Counted from the stretch's first letter, positions 25,181 through 34,809 are shown. The stretch is DNA of 64,000 bases from JAICSD01 sp963836665 (GCA_963836665.1 CAWIKL010000001.1:2294001-2358000); one strand, 5' to 3'. Numbers and translations are program-made. Notes: a model not told the origin generated them from the sequence alone.

Positions 25181-26698
25181 CTACTGCCCGCGCCGGAGCG
25201 CCCGACCCGCGTGGACGCCGGTTGTGCTGCCGTCATGAAATACAATCTGGCCATTCACCCACACTGTGCTGACGCCGGCGGCCTGCGCCTGGGCGTGGCC
25301 GAAGTCGGCGCGATCCGTCACGGTCGCAGCGTCGAAGAGGACGAGGTCCGCGGCGTATCCGGGCGCCACCAGGCCGCGGCGCGACAGGCCGACGTTGGCC
25401 GCAGCGAGACCGGTCATCTTGCGAACTGCCTCCTCGAGCGAGAAGAGTTTCTTCTCTCGTACGTACGGGCCGAGCACTCTGGCAAACGACCCGAAGCCGC
25501 GCGGATGAAGGCCGCGCGACATGCCGTCGCTGCAGATGTTGGCGAACGGCCACTGCGTGAGCCGCTCGACGTCGGCGTCCGACATTCCCTTGGCGACGAT
25601 CCCGGCATCTCCCCCATCGGGCTCGGCCAGGAGATCGATCAACGCCTGCGCCGATGAAGCCTGGCGGATGGCGGCGACCTGTGCCAGTGTCTTCCCGGCG
25701 TAGTCAGGGTGTGACGCAAACGAGTTGAAGATGATGTCCCCGGGGAGCGCGACGTGCTCGAGCACGAAATCGGTTTCGCGGCGATCGCTGAAATTGCGCT
25801 TCGGATACAAGACACCCAGGTTCGACTGCCAATAGGTGTACGGATAGACATCCGCCGTGACCGGAACGCCGGACGCCCGCGCTCTGTCGAGCACGGCGAT
25901 CAGCTTGTCGGCCTGACCCCACAAGTCGTGCATGCCGAGCTTGATGTGTGACACCTGTACCGGCATCTTCATCACACGTCCGATCGTGACGAGCTCGTCG
26001 AGTGCGTCCCAGAAGTCCCGGTCCTCGCTGCGCAGGTGGCTGACGTAGCGGCCGCCGGAGGCGGCGGCGACCTGCGCGAGCGTCATCACCTCCTCGCGCG
26101 ACGAGTAGATGCCGGGGTCATATTCGAGGCCAGTCGACAGGCCAAGCGCGCCGGCGTCCATCTCGGCCTTGACCAGTACCTTCATGCGATCGATTTCCAC
26201 GGCCGTCGCGCGCCGCCTGAAATCCTCGCCCATCACGCGGCCGCGGATGGAACCATGGCCGGCAAAGGACGCGACATTCACCGACGCCGGCAGCGCCTCG
26301 AGGGCGGCGAACCGCTTGGCGAGATCGACGCCGCCTCCGTCCTGGCCAACGACAATCGTCGTGACGCCCTGGCTGACCATGGCGAGCGCGTCGCGCGCGG
26401 TGTCGAGCCCGCGATCGTGGTGGCTGTGCGTGTCGATGAACCCCGGCGCCAGTGCGAGTCCGGCCGCCTCGACGATCCGTTCCCCGTCGCGCGCCTGTAG
26501 CGCGCCAACCGCGACGATGCGGTCGCCAGCGAGCCGCACGTCCGCCGGCCGCGACGGTCCGCCGCTGCCATCGATGAGCCGGGCGTGACGGATGAGGGTC
26601 GCCGACGGCGGCGCCTGCGCGGCCCCGGGCAGCGCCGCGATGAGCACGGCGGCCGCAAGCCGAAGCAAATTCCCGTAGTGGCCCTCGATCCCGTTCAT
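25181..26698 (-). CDS. N-acyl-D-amino-acid deacylase family amidohydrolase, exported
   Basis: A 505-residue protein with a signal peptide (LLRLAAAVLIAALPGAAQ). It has the metal motif PGFIDTHSHHD (His91, His93), the later SHLRSEDRDFWDALDE and VQVSHIKL segments and a catalytic-region Asp in ICSDGMSRG, all arranged as in D-aminoacylases. These enzymes release D-amino acids from N-acyl-D-amino acids. It is third in an operon with two other amidohydrolase-type genes (22 bp spacer). Length is normal for the family. Confidence 0.88.
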   Translation of the reverse strand: MNGIEGHYGNLLRLAAAVLIAALPGAAQAPPSATLIRHARLIDGSGGPSRPADVRLAGDRIVAVGALQARDGERIVEAAGLALAPGFIDTHSHHDRGLDTARDALAMVSQGVTTIVVGQDGGGVDLAKRFAALEALPASVNVASFAGHGSIRGRVMGEDFRRRATAVEIDRMKVLVKAEMDAGALGLSTGLEYDPGIYSSREEVMTLAQVAAASGGRYVSHLRSEDRDFWDALDELVTIGRVMKMPVQVSHIKLGMHDLWGQADKLIAVLDRARASGVPVTADVYPYTYWQSNLGVLYPKRNFSDRRETDFVLEHVALPGDIIFNSFASHPDYAGKTLAQVAAIRQASSAQALIDLLAEPDGGDAGIVAKGMSDADVERLTQWPFANICSDGMSRGLHPRGFGSFARVLGPYVREKKLFSLEEAVRKMTGLAAANVGLSRRGLVAPGYAADLVLFDAATVTDRADFGHAQAQAAGVSTVWVNGQIVFHDGSTTGVHAGRALRRGQ

Positions 26699-26720
26699 CG
26701 AAGCAGGGGTGGTCGAACCA

Positions 26721-28172
26721 TTACTGCCCGCCGCGCCTGCCGCCCGCCGGTGTCTGCGCCGGCGTCACGTCAATATTGACCGGCCGGCCGTCGACAAACA
26801 CGCGCCTGATACGGGGCTGGTCGGCGAACAGATCGCCTTCGACGAGGATGACGTTGGCCATCTTCCCCTTGGCCAGCGTGCCGACGCGCGCGTCGGCGCC
26901 GGCGATCTTCGCCGCGTTGACGGTCAGGGCGCGCAGCGCCTGGTCTGGCGTAAGGCCACCGTCCTTGACCGCGTGCGCGACGCCGCGCAGGAAGTCGGCC
27001 GGTGCCTGTACGCCTTCCGACGCGAAGGCGTAGGGAATCCCCGCCTTCTCGAGGGCGGCCGGCACTTTCGCGGCGTTCTGCTGCATGCGCGTCACACGGA
27101 TCGGCGTGTCGCCGCCGCGTCCGCCGCCGCGGCCGCCCGGCGCGGGAGAGCCGGACGCGACCGTGAGGATCACCTTGGCATTCGCCGCCTTGAGATCGGC
27201 GACCGCTTGATCGGCCTCGACGCCGCCGGTCACGATCGGATCGAGGCTGAACTCCTTGGCCATCGCCAGCGCGCGTAAGATCTCGCGGAGCTCGCCGGCC
27301 TCGAAGGAGACCGGCATCTTGCGATCGAGCGCCGGTGCCAGGGCGTCGAGTGCCGGCTCGAACTCGGGCCGCGGCTGGTCCTTGTGCTTCTCGGCCCAGG
27401 CGCGCGCGTCCTTCTGCCACTTCGCGTCGTAGAACGCCTGGCGCACGAATGCGATGTCGCCGAGCAGCGCGGCTGGATATCCCGGACCGCCGCCGCGCGC
27501 GACGGCGAAGGTGACGTGCTGCGCGACTGGCGACGCAATGACGACACGGCCGCGGCGGTATCCTGCCACGCGGCTGACGTCCTCGTCGTCGGGAGGCGCG
27601 GCGACGCTGACGAGCGCGCTCTCGCCGCGGACCAGTCCCATTGGCGGTACCGCCAGCACCGTGGTGATCCCCGCGGCGGCAAGCCGCTGCATCTCGATCC
27701 CCTCATAACGGACGTGCGCAGCCGCCTCGAAATCAGGAGCGAGGAGAGCGTCGCGCCGGGTGCGATCCGCCTCGGCCCAGGTCGCAGGCGCTGGGCTGGC
27801 GCCGCGCCCGCGGCCACTCCCCTGCCCATCCGGCGCCGCGTCCGCCGCAGCCGCGACGGCAGCGGTGTTGGTCATGTCGATCAATCCCGGGTAGACCGTC
27901 ATGTTCGTGCCGTCGACGATCACCGCATCGGCTGGAATCGGCGCCGACGCGCCGACCTCTTCGATGAGACCGTTGCGCATGACGAGATTCCCCTTGTCGA
28001 TGGTCTTCCCGGCGCTGACGATCTTTGCCGCCTGGATCGCATAGACCGGGGCCGCCGGCATCTGGTGTGCTTCGAGTGGCAGGTGCACAACCGTCGCCGC
28101 AAGTGCGACCACAGCCGCCACCAACAACGGCCATCGGCCGTCGGCCATCGGATATCGGTTATCGAGTGCCAT
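26721..28172 (-). CDS. Amidohydrolase-fold protein with degenerate metal site
   Basis: A 483-residue exported protein. The beta-sandwich start (AIQAAKIVSAGKTIDKGNLVMRNG) and closing SVGTLAKGKMANVILVEGDL-like block are those of imidazolonepropionase-like amidohydrolases. The position expected to hold HxH reads YPGLIDMTNT (residues 94-103), so the first two metal ligands are missing. A Gly-rich loop (SPAPGGRGGGRGGDT) is inserted late. It starts 5 bp after the stop of the 868-residue amidohydrolase gene. It is probably non-catalytic, perhaps a partner subunit. The first residues are encoded by a 7-bp repeat array, so a later start is possible. Confidence 0.75.
   Translation of the reverse strand: MALDNRYPMADGRWPLLVAAVVALAATVVHLPLEAHQMPAAPVYAIQAAKIVSAGKTIDKGNLVMRNGLIEEVGASAPIPADAVIVDGTNMTVYPGLIDMTNTAAVAAAADAAPDGQGSGRGRGASPAPATWAEADRTRRDALLAPDFEAAAHVRYEGIEMQRLAAAGITTVLAVPPMGLVRGESALVSVAAPPDDEDVSRVAGYRRGRVVIASPVAQHVTFAVARGGGPGYPAALLGDIAFVRQAFYDAKWQKDARAWAEKHKDQPRPEFEPALDALAPALDRKMPVSFEAGELREILRALAMAKEFSLDPIVTGGVEADQAVADLKAANAKVILTVASGSPAPGGRGGGRGGDTPIRVTRMQQNAAKVPAALEKAGIPYAFASEGVQAPADFLRGVAHAVKDGGLTPDQALRALTVNAAKIAGADARVGTLAKGKMANVILVEGDLFADQPRIRRVFVDGRPVNIDVTPAQTPAGGRRGGQ
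28133..28167. repeat. Five 7-bp ATCGGNN-type units over the start of the amidohydrolase-like gene
   Basis: ATCGGCC, GTCGGCC, ATCGGAT, ATCGGTT and ATCGAGT run head to tail across codons 2-13 of the gene at 26721-28172. The TATCGG core is shared with the array at 22242-22265. Confidence 0.5.
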
Positions 28173-28177
28173 CGCCG

Positions 28178-30784
28178 CTACTCCCTTGCCATGAAACGCT
28201 TGTAGAGTTCCGTGTGCTTGCTCTCGAGCGGCAGGTCATGGCCGGCAATGACCACGTGCTGGATCTGCGAACGGATTTCGAGCGCGTCCCCTCTGATTAC
28301 GACGAGGTTGGCCAGCTTGCCCGGCTCGATGCTGCCGATCTGACTGTCGACGCCAAGGATGCGGGCGGCGTCGAGCGTCAGCGCGCGGATCGCCGTGTCA
28401 TGGTCGAGCCCCCACGCGACCGAGCGCCCCGCCTGGAACGGCACGTTGCGCGAGAACTGGTAGCCGCCGCTGGAGAACGCGAAGCGGACGCCCGCCTTCG
28501 CCAGCACGCCCGCCGTTTGGTACGGATAGGCGTGGAACTCGTCCTCGCGCGGTGGCAGCGTCAGCACGCTCGTCAGGATCACCGGCACGTCGTGGTCCTT
28601 GAGGAAAGCGGCGACGCGCTGCACGTCGGCGCCGCCGCGGATGACGATGCGCACGTGCTGCTTGTCGGCCCAGACCACGGCGTCGCGAATCGCCTGCTCC
28701 GTGCCGGCGTTGACGATGAACGCCTGCGAGCGGTCGAGGATCGGCACGAACGGGTCGAGCGACAGATCGATCGCGTGGCCGGCCGGCGCCTTGGCATATG
28801 AGGCGGCCCGCTCGAGGAGCGCGTTCAGCCGAGAGATCTGTTCGGCCGGCGTCGGGCCGTTGGCGGGCGCGGCGCCGCGTCCGCCGCCACCGCCGCCACG
28901 TCCGCCCCCGCCACCGGGATAGGTCATGACGAGACCGGCGCTCGGCCGCAGCGTACCCTCTTCCCAGGTCCAGCCGTCGAGATCCATCACCGGCATCGAC
29001 CCGCTAATGACGCCGCCGCCGGGGACGAGGCCGATGGTGGTGATGCCCTCGACGCGCGCGACCGGCACGGCGTCGCTGTCGATCTGGAATGCGCGCTGGG
29101 TCCGCAGCGCCTGGTTCCAGTCGCCGATCTCGCTCACGTCGTCGTAGTTGCGCGGGCCCGGCTCGTTGAGGCCGACGTCGGTCGCAGCGTCGACGAAGCC
29201 CGGATACACATTGGCGCCGGCGGCGTCGACGACCTTCGTCCCTGGCGGGAGTGTGACGTTCTCGCCAACCGCATCGATGCGGTTTCCCCTGATGACGATG
29301 GTGCCGCGCGGGATGACCGACCCTGACACCGGGACGATGCGAGCATTGGTGATCGCCCAGGCTGGACCGTTGGTGTTATGGCGAGGATTCAGTTGTTCGG
29401 CGGCGGATGCAGCCTGCGCCGGCGCGGGCGCCGAGTCACCGGTCGTGCCGGCGGTCACCGTTCGCGTCGCTCCCTTTTCCTTCTCAATCGCGGCGACGCG
29501 ATCCAGATCCTTGGCCCGGTCGTAATACACGACGCCGTCGATGTAGGCGCGGTCGACGATCGCTGCGGTGCTCAGCGGATGGTGATTCCAGACGACAACG
29601 TCGGCGTCCTTGCCGACCTCGAGCGAGCCGACGCGATTGTCGATGCGCAGTTGCTTCGCCGGGTTGATCGTGACGGTCGCGAGCGCCTCGTCGTCGCTCA
29701 GCCCGCCGTAGCGGACCGTCTTGGCCGCCTCGTTGTTGAGCCTTCTCGCCTGCTCGGCGTCGTCGGAGTTGATCGAGACGAGAACGCCCTTCCGCGTCAT
29801 GATCGCGGCGTTGTAAGGAATGGCATCCTCGGCCTCGATCTTGTAGCCCCACCAGTCCGAGAAGGTCGACGCGCCGGCGCCGTGGGCGGCGATTTCCTTC
29901 GCCACCTTATAGCCCTCGAGCACGTGCTGGAAGGTGGCGACCTTGAAGCCCATCTCGTCGGCGACGCGAATCATCATCAGGATCTCGTCGGCGCGATAAG
30001 AGTGGCAGTGCACGAGGCGCTTGCCTTCGAGGACCTCGACGAGCGGATCGAGCTGCAGATCTTTTTTGGGCGGCAGCGGATCCTGGCCCTTCGCTTTGGC
30101 GGCGTTGTAGTCGTCCCACGCCGTCTTGTAGGCTTTGGCGCGGGTGAAGGCGTCGCGCATCACGTAATCGACGCCCTGGCGCGTCGTTGGAAAGCGCTCC
30201 GGCGGCGTCGGCGGCTGGCCGCGCTTGCGCGTGACGTTCTCGCCGAGGGCGAACTTGATACCGGGCAGCGCGCCCTCGAAGACGATGTCCTCCGGCCGCT
30301 TCTTGCCATAGCGCAGCTTGATGACGAGCGTCTTGCCGCCGATCGCATTGGCGCTGCCGTGCAGGATATTGGCCGTCGTGGTCCCGCCGGCGAGGTCGCG
30401 GTAGATGTCGATGTCGTTGGGATCGAGCACGTCGCTCATGCCGACCATCGAGCTGACCGAAGTGCCTCCCTCGTTGATGTCGTCGTTGGCGATGTGCGAG
30501 TGCGCGTCGATGAGGCCGGGCGAGACGAACGTGCCGGTGCCGTCAACGACCTCGGCATTGGCCGGGACAGCGAGGTTCGCTCCGATCGCGGCGATCTTGC
30601 CGTTCTGCAGGACGATGGTGCCGGCGTTGATGGTGCCGCGCGTCACGGTCAGCAGCGTGGCGTTCCTGATGGCGACGACGCCGGGCTGCGCCTGGCCGCG
30701 GAGACGCGCCGCGGAACCGGGATGTGTCAAAACGGTGGCGAGCGCCAGAACGGCCACGCCAGGACGCACGAGTCGGTACTTCAC
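28178..30784 (-). CDS. Double-domain amidohydrolase, exported (one intact, one degenerate domain)
   Basis: GTG at 30784 with GGAGG five bases upstream is the preferred start, giving 868 residues and a signal peptide (RPGVAVLALATVLTHPGSA). Domain one (to about residue 430) has SPGLIDAHSHIAND (His95, His97), HCHSYRADEILM, FQHVLEG and SINSDDAEQARR, a full amidohydrolase site. Domain two begins near residue 490 with ITNARIVPVSG and reads YPGFVDAATDV where HxH is expected, so it lacks the metal ligands. It is first in an operon of three amidohydrolase-type genes. Cyclic amide, imide or dipeptide hydrolysis in the periplasm is plausible; the substrate is unknown. Confidence 0.85.
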   Translation of the reverse strand: MKYRLVRPGVAVLALATVLTHPGSAARLRGQAQPGVVAIRNATLLTVTRGTINAGTIVLQNGKIAAIGANLAVPANAEVVDGTGTFVSPGLIDAHSHIANDDINEGGTSVSSMVGMSDVLDPNDIDIYRDLAGGTTTANILHGSANAIGGKTLVIKLRYGKKRPEDIVFEGALPGIKFALGENVTRKRGQPPTPPERFPTTRQGVDYVMRDAFTRAKAYKTAWDDYNAAKAKGQDPLPPKKDLQLDPLVEVLEGKRLVHCHSYRADEILMMIRVADEMGFKVATFQHVLEGYKVAKEIAAHGAGASTFSDWWGYKIEAEDAIPYNAAIMTRKGVLVSINSDDAEQARRLNNEAAKTVRYGGLSDDEALATVTINPAKQLRIDNRVGSLEVGKDADVVVWNHHPLSTAAIVDRAYIDGVVYYDRAKDLDRVAAIEKEKGATRTVTAGTTGDSAPAPAQAASAAEQLNPRHNTNGPAWAITNARIVPVSGSVIPRGTIVIRGNRIDAVGENVTLPPGTKVVDAAGANVYPGFVDAATDVGLNEPGPRNYDDVSEIGDWNQALRTQRAFQIDSDAVPVARVEGITTIGLVPGGGVISGSMPVMDLDGWTWEEGTLRPSAGLVMTYPGGGGGRGGGGGGRGAAPANGPTPAEQISRLNALLERAASYAKAPAGHAIDLSLDPFVPILDRSQAFIVNAGTEQAIRDAVVWADKQHVRIVIRGGADVQRVAAFLKDHDVPVILTSVLTLPPREDEFHAYPYQTAGVLAKAGVRFAFSSGGYQFSRNVPFQAGRSVAWGLDHDTAIRALTLDAARILGVDSQIGSIEPGKLANLVVIRGDALEIRSQIQHVVIAGHDLPLESKHTELYKRFMARE

Positions 30785-30892
30785 AAGAACCTCCAGCGAC
30801 GCGGGAACTTTACCGTACCGAGGGGGACTCCGGCCACCGCCTCCTGTCCGCATTCCTGTATGATCGGGACAGTTCGCGCTGACGGTTCACAC

Positions 30893-32080
30893 ATGTCAAA
30901 AGTTATCGTGCTCGCCGCAGTTGTGCTCGCGGCGTGCGTGAACTCCGCGAACGCACAATCTATCGACGTCGGCGACGTGTGGCGGATGGTGCGCCACGAA
31001 CCACCCGCCGACGACCAGAATGATCGCCCGTCGTCGCGGGCAATCCTGCCGACGATCAATTCGAGCCCGACGATCGGCGTGGCCTTCGGCGTCGGCGCCA
31101 GCCTGACCCGTTTCTTCGGCCCGCCGGAGACGACGCACATCTCGTCGATGCTGGCGTCCGGCACGTTCTCGACCAAGGGCCAGACGTCGATCACCGCCAA
31201 ATTCGAGGCGTTCGGCGACGGCAACTCCGTGCACGTATCTGGCGACAACCGCTTCCAATGGACGTCACAGGACACTTACGGCCTCGGCACATCGACTGTG
31301 CCAGAGGCCGCGATCGGCGCGCGCTACACGCGCATTCGCGTGTTCGAAACGGCGCTGTTCAAAGTGCACGACAACCTCTCCGCCGGCGGGGGCATGGCGT
31401 TCTCCAGTCATTCAAGCGTCGAACCGCGCGATGTGAATAGCGCATGGGACAGCGCGCCGCCGACCATCTACGCGGAAGCGCACGGCTTCGATCCGACGTC
31501 GCAGACGGCAGCCGGCGGGAGCGCTGCGGTCGAGTGGAACACGCGCGACAATTCGATCAACGCGTCGCGCGGCTGGCTCGCCGCCGCGACGTATCGCGCC
31601 TTCTTCAAGGGACTGTTGGGAGGCGATTCGACGTGGCAGGAACTGGTCGTGGACGTCCGTCATTTCGTGCCGCTCGGCGCCGGACACCATCGCACGCTTG
31701 CCTTCTGGTTCTACAGCGACGACGTCGTCAATGGCGTGGCGCCGTATTTCGACCTGCCGGCGATCGGCACCGACACTTACAGCCGCAGCGGGCGCGGCTA
31801 CGCGCAGGGACGATTTCGCGGGAACGCGATGGTTTACGGCGAAACCGAATTCCGTCAGCCGCTGCTGCGCGACAATCTGCTCGGTCTGGTGCTCTTTGCC
31901 AACACGTCGACGTTCAGCGACCATGATTCAGGTGAGCGGCTGGGAGAATCGTTCGCACCGGCGGCGGGGGCAGGGCTACGTGTGTTGTTCAGCAAGCGGT
32001 CCGGTACGAATCTCTGCGTCGACTATGGTGTCGGGCGCGAATCGCACGGCTTCTATCTCGCGTTGCAGGAAGCGTTCTGA
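30893..32080 (+). CDS. Outer-membrane BamA/D15-like beta-barrel protein (copy 1)
   Basis: A 395-residue protein with a signal peptide (VIVLAAVVLAACVNSANAQ). It has no POTRA-like domain; the barrel begins about residue 50 (AILPTINSSPTIGVAFGVG). Omp85-type barrel motifs are seen: VEWNTRDNSINASRGW, YFDLPAIGTD, GRGYAQGRFRGNAM and a final strand ending in Phe (ESHGFYLALQEAF). It is likely inserted in the outer membrane; whether it secretes or only binds is unknown. A -10-like TATGAT lies at 30859. The next gene is a close paralogue, 62 bp away. Confidence 0.8.
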   Translation: MSKVIVLAAVVLAACVNSANAQSIDVGDVWRMVRHEPPADDQNDRPSSRAILPTINSSPTIGVAFGVGASLTRFFGPPETTHISSMLASGTFSTKGQTSITAKFEAFGDGNSVHVSGDNRFQWTSQDTYGLGTSTVPEAAIGARYTRIRVFETALFKVHDNLSAGGGMAFSSHSSVEPRDVNSAWDSAPPTIYAEAHGFDPTSQTAAGGSAAVEWNTRDNSINASRGWLAAATYRAFFKGLLGGDSTWQELVVDVRHFVPLGAGHHRTLAFWFYSDDVVNGVAPYFDLPAIGTDTYSRSGRGYAQGRFRGNAMVYGETEFRQPLLRDNLLGLVLFANTSTFSDHDSGERLGESFAPAAGAGLRVLFSKRSGTNLCVDYGVGRESHGFYLALQEAF

Positions 32081-32142
32081 GCGATTACGAGCGCTGGTGC
32101 GGCTACGACTCTCTATAGTGGGAGGCGCTCCGAGCAGCGCGC

Positions 32143-33375
32143 ATGACCAATCGACGCCTTTTCTACACAACCTGTTACTACGGCGCACTCGCCCTGCTGC
32201 TCACCGCGGCGGGCGCACAGACGGTCCGGGCCCAAACGCCGGAGATGCTGGACGTCGGCGATCTGTTACGGCTCATCCGGCACAAGCCGCCGCCCGATCC
32301 GGCGACCGCGGCCGACTATCGCCGGCCGGCGCGGGCGATCGTCCCGACGATCAGCTCGAAGCCGTCGTCGGGGCTCTCACTCGGCGTCGGCGCGAGCGTC
32401 GCACGCTTCCTCGGACCTCCGGACACCACGGCGATCTCGTCGCTGCTGGCGTCAGCGTCGTTCTCGACGAAGGGACAGACGTCGGTAACCGCCAAGTTCG
32501 ACGCGTTCAGCGACGGTAATCGCCTGCACTTGCAGGGGGACAACCGCTTTCAATGGACGTCGCAGGACACCTACGGTCTCGGCACGTCGGCGCCGCCCGA
32601 GGCGGCGATCGGCGCCCACTTCACGCACGTACGGGTCTACGAAACGGCGCTCTTCTCGGTCGGCCACGCGGTCGCCGCCGGCGGCGGCGTGAATTTCTCC
32701 AGCCATACGAACATCCGGCCGGGCGACCCGAACAGCCCGTGGGACGCGTCGCCGCCCAGTACCTACGCGCAGACCCACGGCTTCGATCCCGCGTCGCAGA
32801 CGTCCGGCGGCGCGAGCGGGGCCATCGAATGGAACACGCGCGACAATCCGATCAACGCGTCGCGGGGGTGGCTCGTCGCCGCCACCTATCGCGGCTTCAT
32901 CAATGGCCTCTTCGGCGGTGACTCGACGTGGCAGGAGCTGGTGGTCGACGCCCGCCATTTCGTGGCGCTCGGCAGCGAGCGACGCCGCACACTTGCGTTC
33001 TGGGTCTACAGCGACAGCGTCGTCAACGGCGTCGCGCCGTATTTCGACCTGCCGGCAATCGGCATGGACACCTACGGCCGTTCGGGGCGCGGTTACGCCG
33101 AAGGACGATTCCGCGGCGAACGAATGCTCTATGGCGAGGTCGAGTACCGCCAGGCGCTGCGACGCGATCAACTGCTCGGGATGGTCGCATTCGCCAACAC
33201 GTCCACGTTCAGCAACCGCGATGAGGGCGAGCGACTCTTCGACGCCTTCGCGCCGGCGGCCGGGGCGGGACTGCGGGTGCTCTTCAGCAAGCGCTCACGC
33301 GCCAATCTCTGCGTCGACTACGGCATCGGACGGCACTCGCACGGCTTATACCTGGCGCTGCAGGAAGCATTTTAG
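32143..33375 (+). CDS. Outer-membrane BamA/D15-like beta-barrel protein (copy 2)
   Basis: A 410-residue paralogue of the gene just upstream, sharing long blocks such as DNRFQWTSQDTYGLGTS and the C-terminal FSKRS.(A/T)NLCVDYG. The signal peptide is different (GALALLLTAAGAQTVRAQ), and the stretch between signal and barrel (LLRLIRHKPPPDPATAAD) is longer. The GRGYAEGRFRGERM loop and terminal Phe strand are kept. It has its own -10-like TATAGT at 32114, so the copies may be expressed separately. A tandem duplication followed by divergence explains the pair. Confidence 0.8.
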   Translation: MTNRRLFYTTCYYGALALLLTAAGAQTVRAQTPEMLDVGDLLRLIRHKPPPDPATAADYRRPARAIVPTISSKPSSGLSLGVGASVARFLGPPDTTAISSLLASASFSTKGQTSVTAKFDAFSDGNRLHLQGDNRFQWTSQDTYGLGTSAPPEAAIGAHFTHVRVYETALFSVGHAVAAGGGVNFSSHTNIRPGDPNSPWDASPPSTYAQTHGFDPASQTSGGASGAIEWNTRDNPINASRGWLVAATYRGFINGLFGGDSTWQELVVDARHFVALGSERRRTLAFWVYSDSVVNGVAPYFDLPAIGMDTYGRSGRGYAEGRFRGERMLYGEVEYRQALRRDQLLGMVAFANTSTFSNRDEGERLFDAFAPAAGAGLRVLFSKRSRANLCVDYGIGRHSHGLYLALQEAF

Positions 33376-33459
33376 TTTCATCCGAACTCGCCTTCACGGT
33401 CACTCGCCCGCTTGCCGCTCGCACGGCGGCGGGATCACGTCGAACTCTCGATAGAGTTG

Positions 33460-34809
33460 CTAGCGCGCCACGAGGCGCATGCGGATACCGTCGCGGGCCC
33501 GCACGGTCACGAGCTGCATCGGCCGAACATCCTGACCGGGCTCGAGGGTGAAGCGCCAGCGTTGCGCCAGCGTCGCCAGGATCAGGCGAGCTTCCATCAG
33601 CGCAAAGCTGTTGCCGATGCACACGCGCGGACCGGCGCCGAACGGCAGGTAGGCATAGCGGGAGATACGCTGCTCCCAGCCCGGTGCGAAGCGCTCAGGA
33701 TCGAAGCGCTCGGGCTCGGGAAAGAACCGCGCGTCGCGCTGCATAGCGAACGCGTTGACGCTGATCAGGCTGCCCTTGGGCACGGCGTAGCCGCCGATGC
33801 TGACGTCCTCGATCGGTTCGCGCGCGACCCCGGGCGCCGGCGGATACAGGCGCAGCGCCTCGCGCACGATCATTTCGGTCTGTGGCAGCGCCGGCAGGTC
33901 AGCGATCGCCGGCGGCCGTCCATGCAGCACGCGATCGAGCTGCTCGAAGAGCGCCGCTTCGGCCTGGGGATGCCGCGACAGCAGAAACCATGTCCAGGTC
34001 ACCAAGTTCGCCGTCGTCTCATGGCCGGCCAGGAACAGCGTCATCATCTCGTCGCGCAACTGCTCATTCGACATGCGCGCGCCGGTCTCCTGATCGACCG
34101 CGCTCAGCAGCATCGACAGCAGGTCGTGCCGGCCGTCGAGCGCAGCGCGCCGCGCTGCAATCAGCTCGTGGAGGATCTGGTCGAGGCGCCGCAGGGCACG
34201 CCGTTCGCGCAGGTGCCGCGGCGTCGGCACCCAGGACGGGAGGCGCAGCGCCGAATTCAGCCGGTGGTTCGACGCATCGAGCACCGCCACCATTAACCGG
34301 CTCACTTCGTTCGCGTACTGCGTCACGTCGCCGCCGAACAGGCATTCGACGACGATCGGCAGGGTCAGCGCCGACATCTCCGCCTGCAGCTCGATCGTCT
34401 GCCCCGCCGTGAAGCCGTCCGCCGTGCGCGAGGCGTGCCGCACCATGACGGCCGCGTAGCTGGCCAGCGCCCCATGATGGAAGGCCGGCTGCATCAACTT
34501 GCGCTGCTGCTTCCACAACGCGCCGTCGCTCGTCAGCAGCCCTTCGCCGGCAAACGGCCTGAAGGCGTTCTTGATTAGCCGTGGTTTGTGGAACTTCTCG
34601 GGCTCCTCGACGAGCACCTGCCGGGCGAAGTCGGGATGGCTTACCTGGTAGACGCGCAGCGGGCCGACCTTGTAGTAGACGATGTCGCCGAAGGTGCGGG
34701 CGTTATCGAGCCCGAACGCCAGCGGATCGAACGGGAAGAGGTGCGGCAGCATCTGCCCGATCACGGCCAAGACGATGTTGATGCGTGGCCCTGGCGGCGC
34801 CTTTGTCAT
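33460..34809 (-). CDS. Cytochrome P450
   Basis: A 449-residue protein from ATG 34809. All P450 marks are present: oxygen-binding AGHETT in the I helix (261-266), the ExxR motif EALR (317-320), the PERF segment (PERFDPERFAP) and the heme loop FGAGPRVCIGN with the axial Cys397. The sequence is closest in style to bacterial CYP102/CYP4-like soluble forms with an N-terminal Pro-rich PPGPR. It is a heme monooxygenase, probably of fatty-acid-like substrates. No ferredoxin or reductase gene is adjacent, so its redox partner must be elsewhere. A longer frame to 34857 adds a Cys/Trp-rich stretch that is unlikely to be real. Confidence 0.93.
   Translation of the reverse strand: MTKAPPGPRINIVLAVIGQMLPHLFPFDPLAFGLDNARTFGDIVYYKVGPLRVYQVSHPDFARQVLVEEPEKFHKPRLIKNAFRPFAGEGLLTSDGALWKQQRKLMQPAFHHGALASYAAVMVRHASRTADGFTAGQTIELQAEMSALTLPIVVECLFGGDVTQYANEVSRLMVAVLDASNHRLNSALRLPSWVPTPRHLRERRALRRLDQILHELIAARRAALDGRHDLLSMLLSAVDQETGARMSNEQLRDEMMTLFLAGHETTANLVTWTWFLLSRHPQAEAALFEQLDRVLHGRPPAIADLPALPQTEMIVREALRLYPPAPGVAREPIEDVSIGGYAVPKGSLISVNAFAMQRDARFFPEPERFDPERFAPGWEQRISRYAYLPFGAGPRVCIGNSFALMEARLILATLAQRWRFTLEPGQDVRPMQLVTVRARDGIRMRLVAR

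Noticed and set aside
29378..30890. Long plus-strand extension upstream of the first barrel gene
   Set aside because: It reads through the antisense of the amidohydrolase gene; the signal peptide begins only at 30893.
25181..33375. A biosynthetic gene cluster spanning amidohydrolases, barrels and P450
   Set aside because: No synthase, carrier protein or tailoring set is present, and directions differ.
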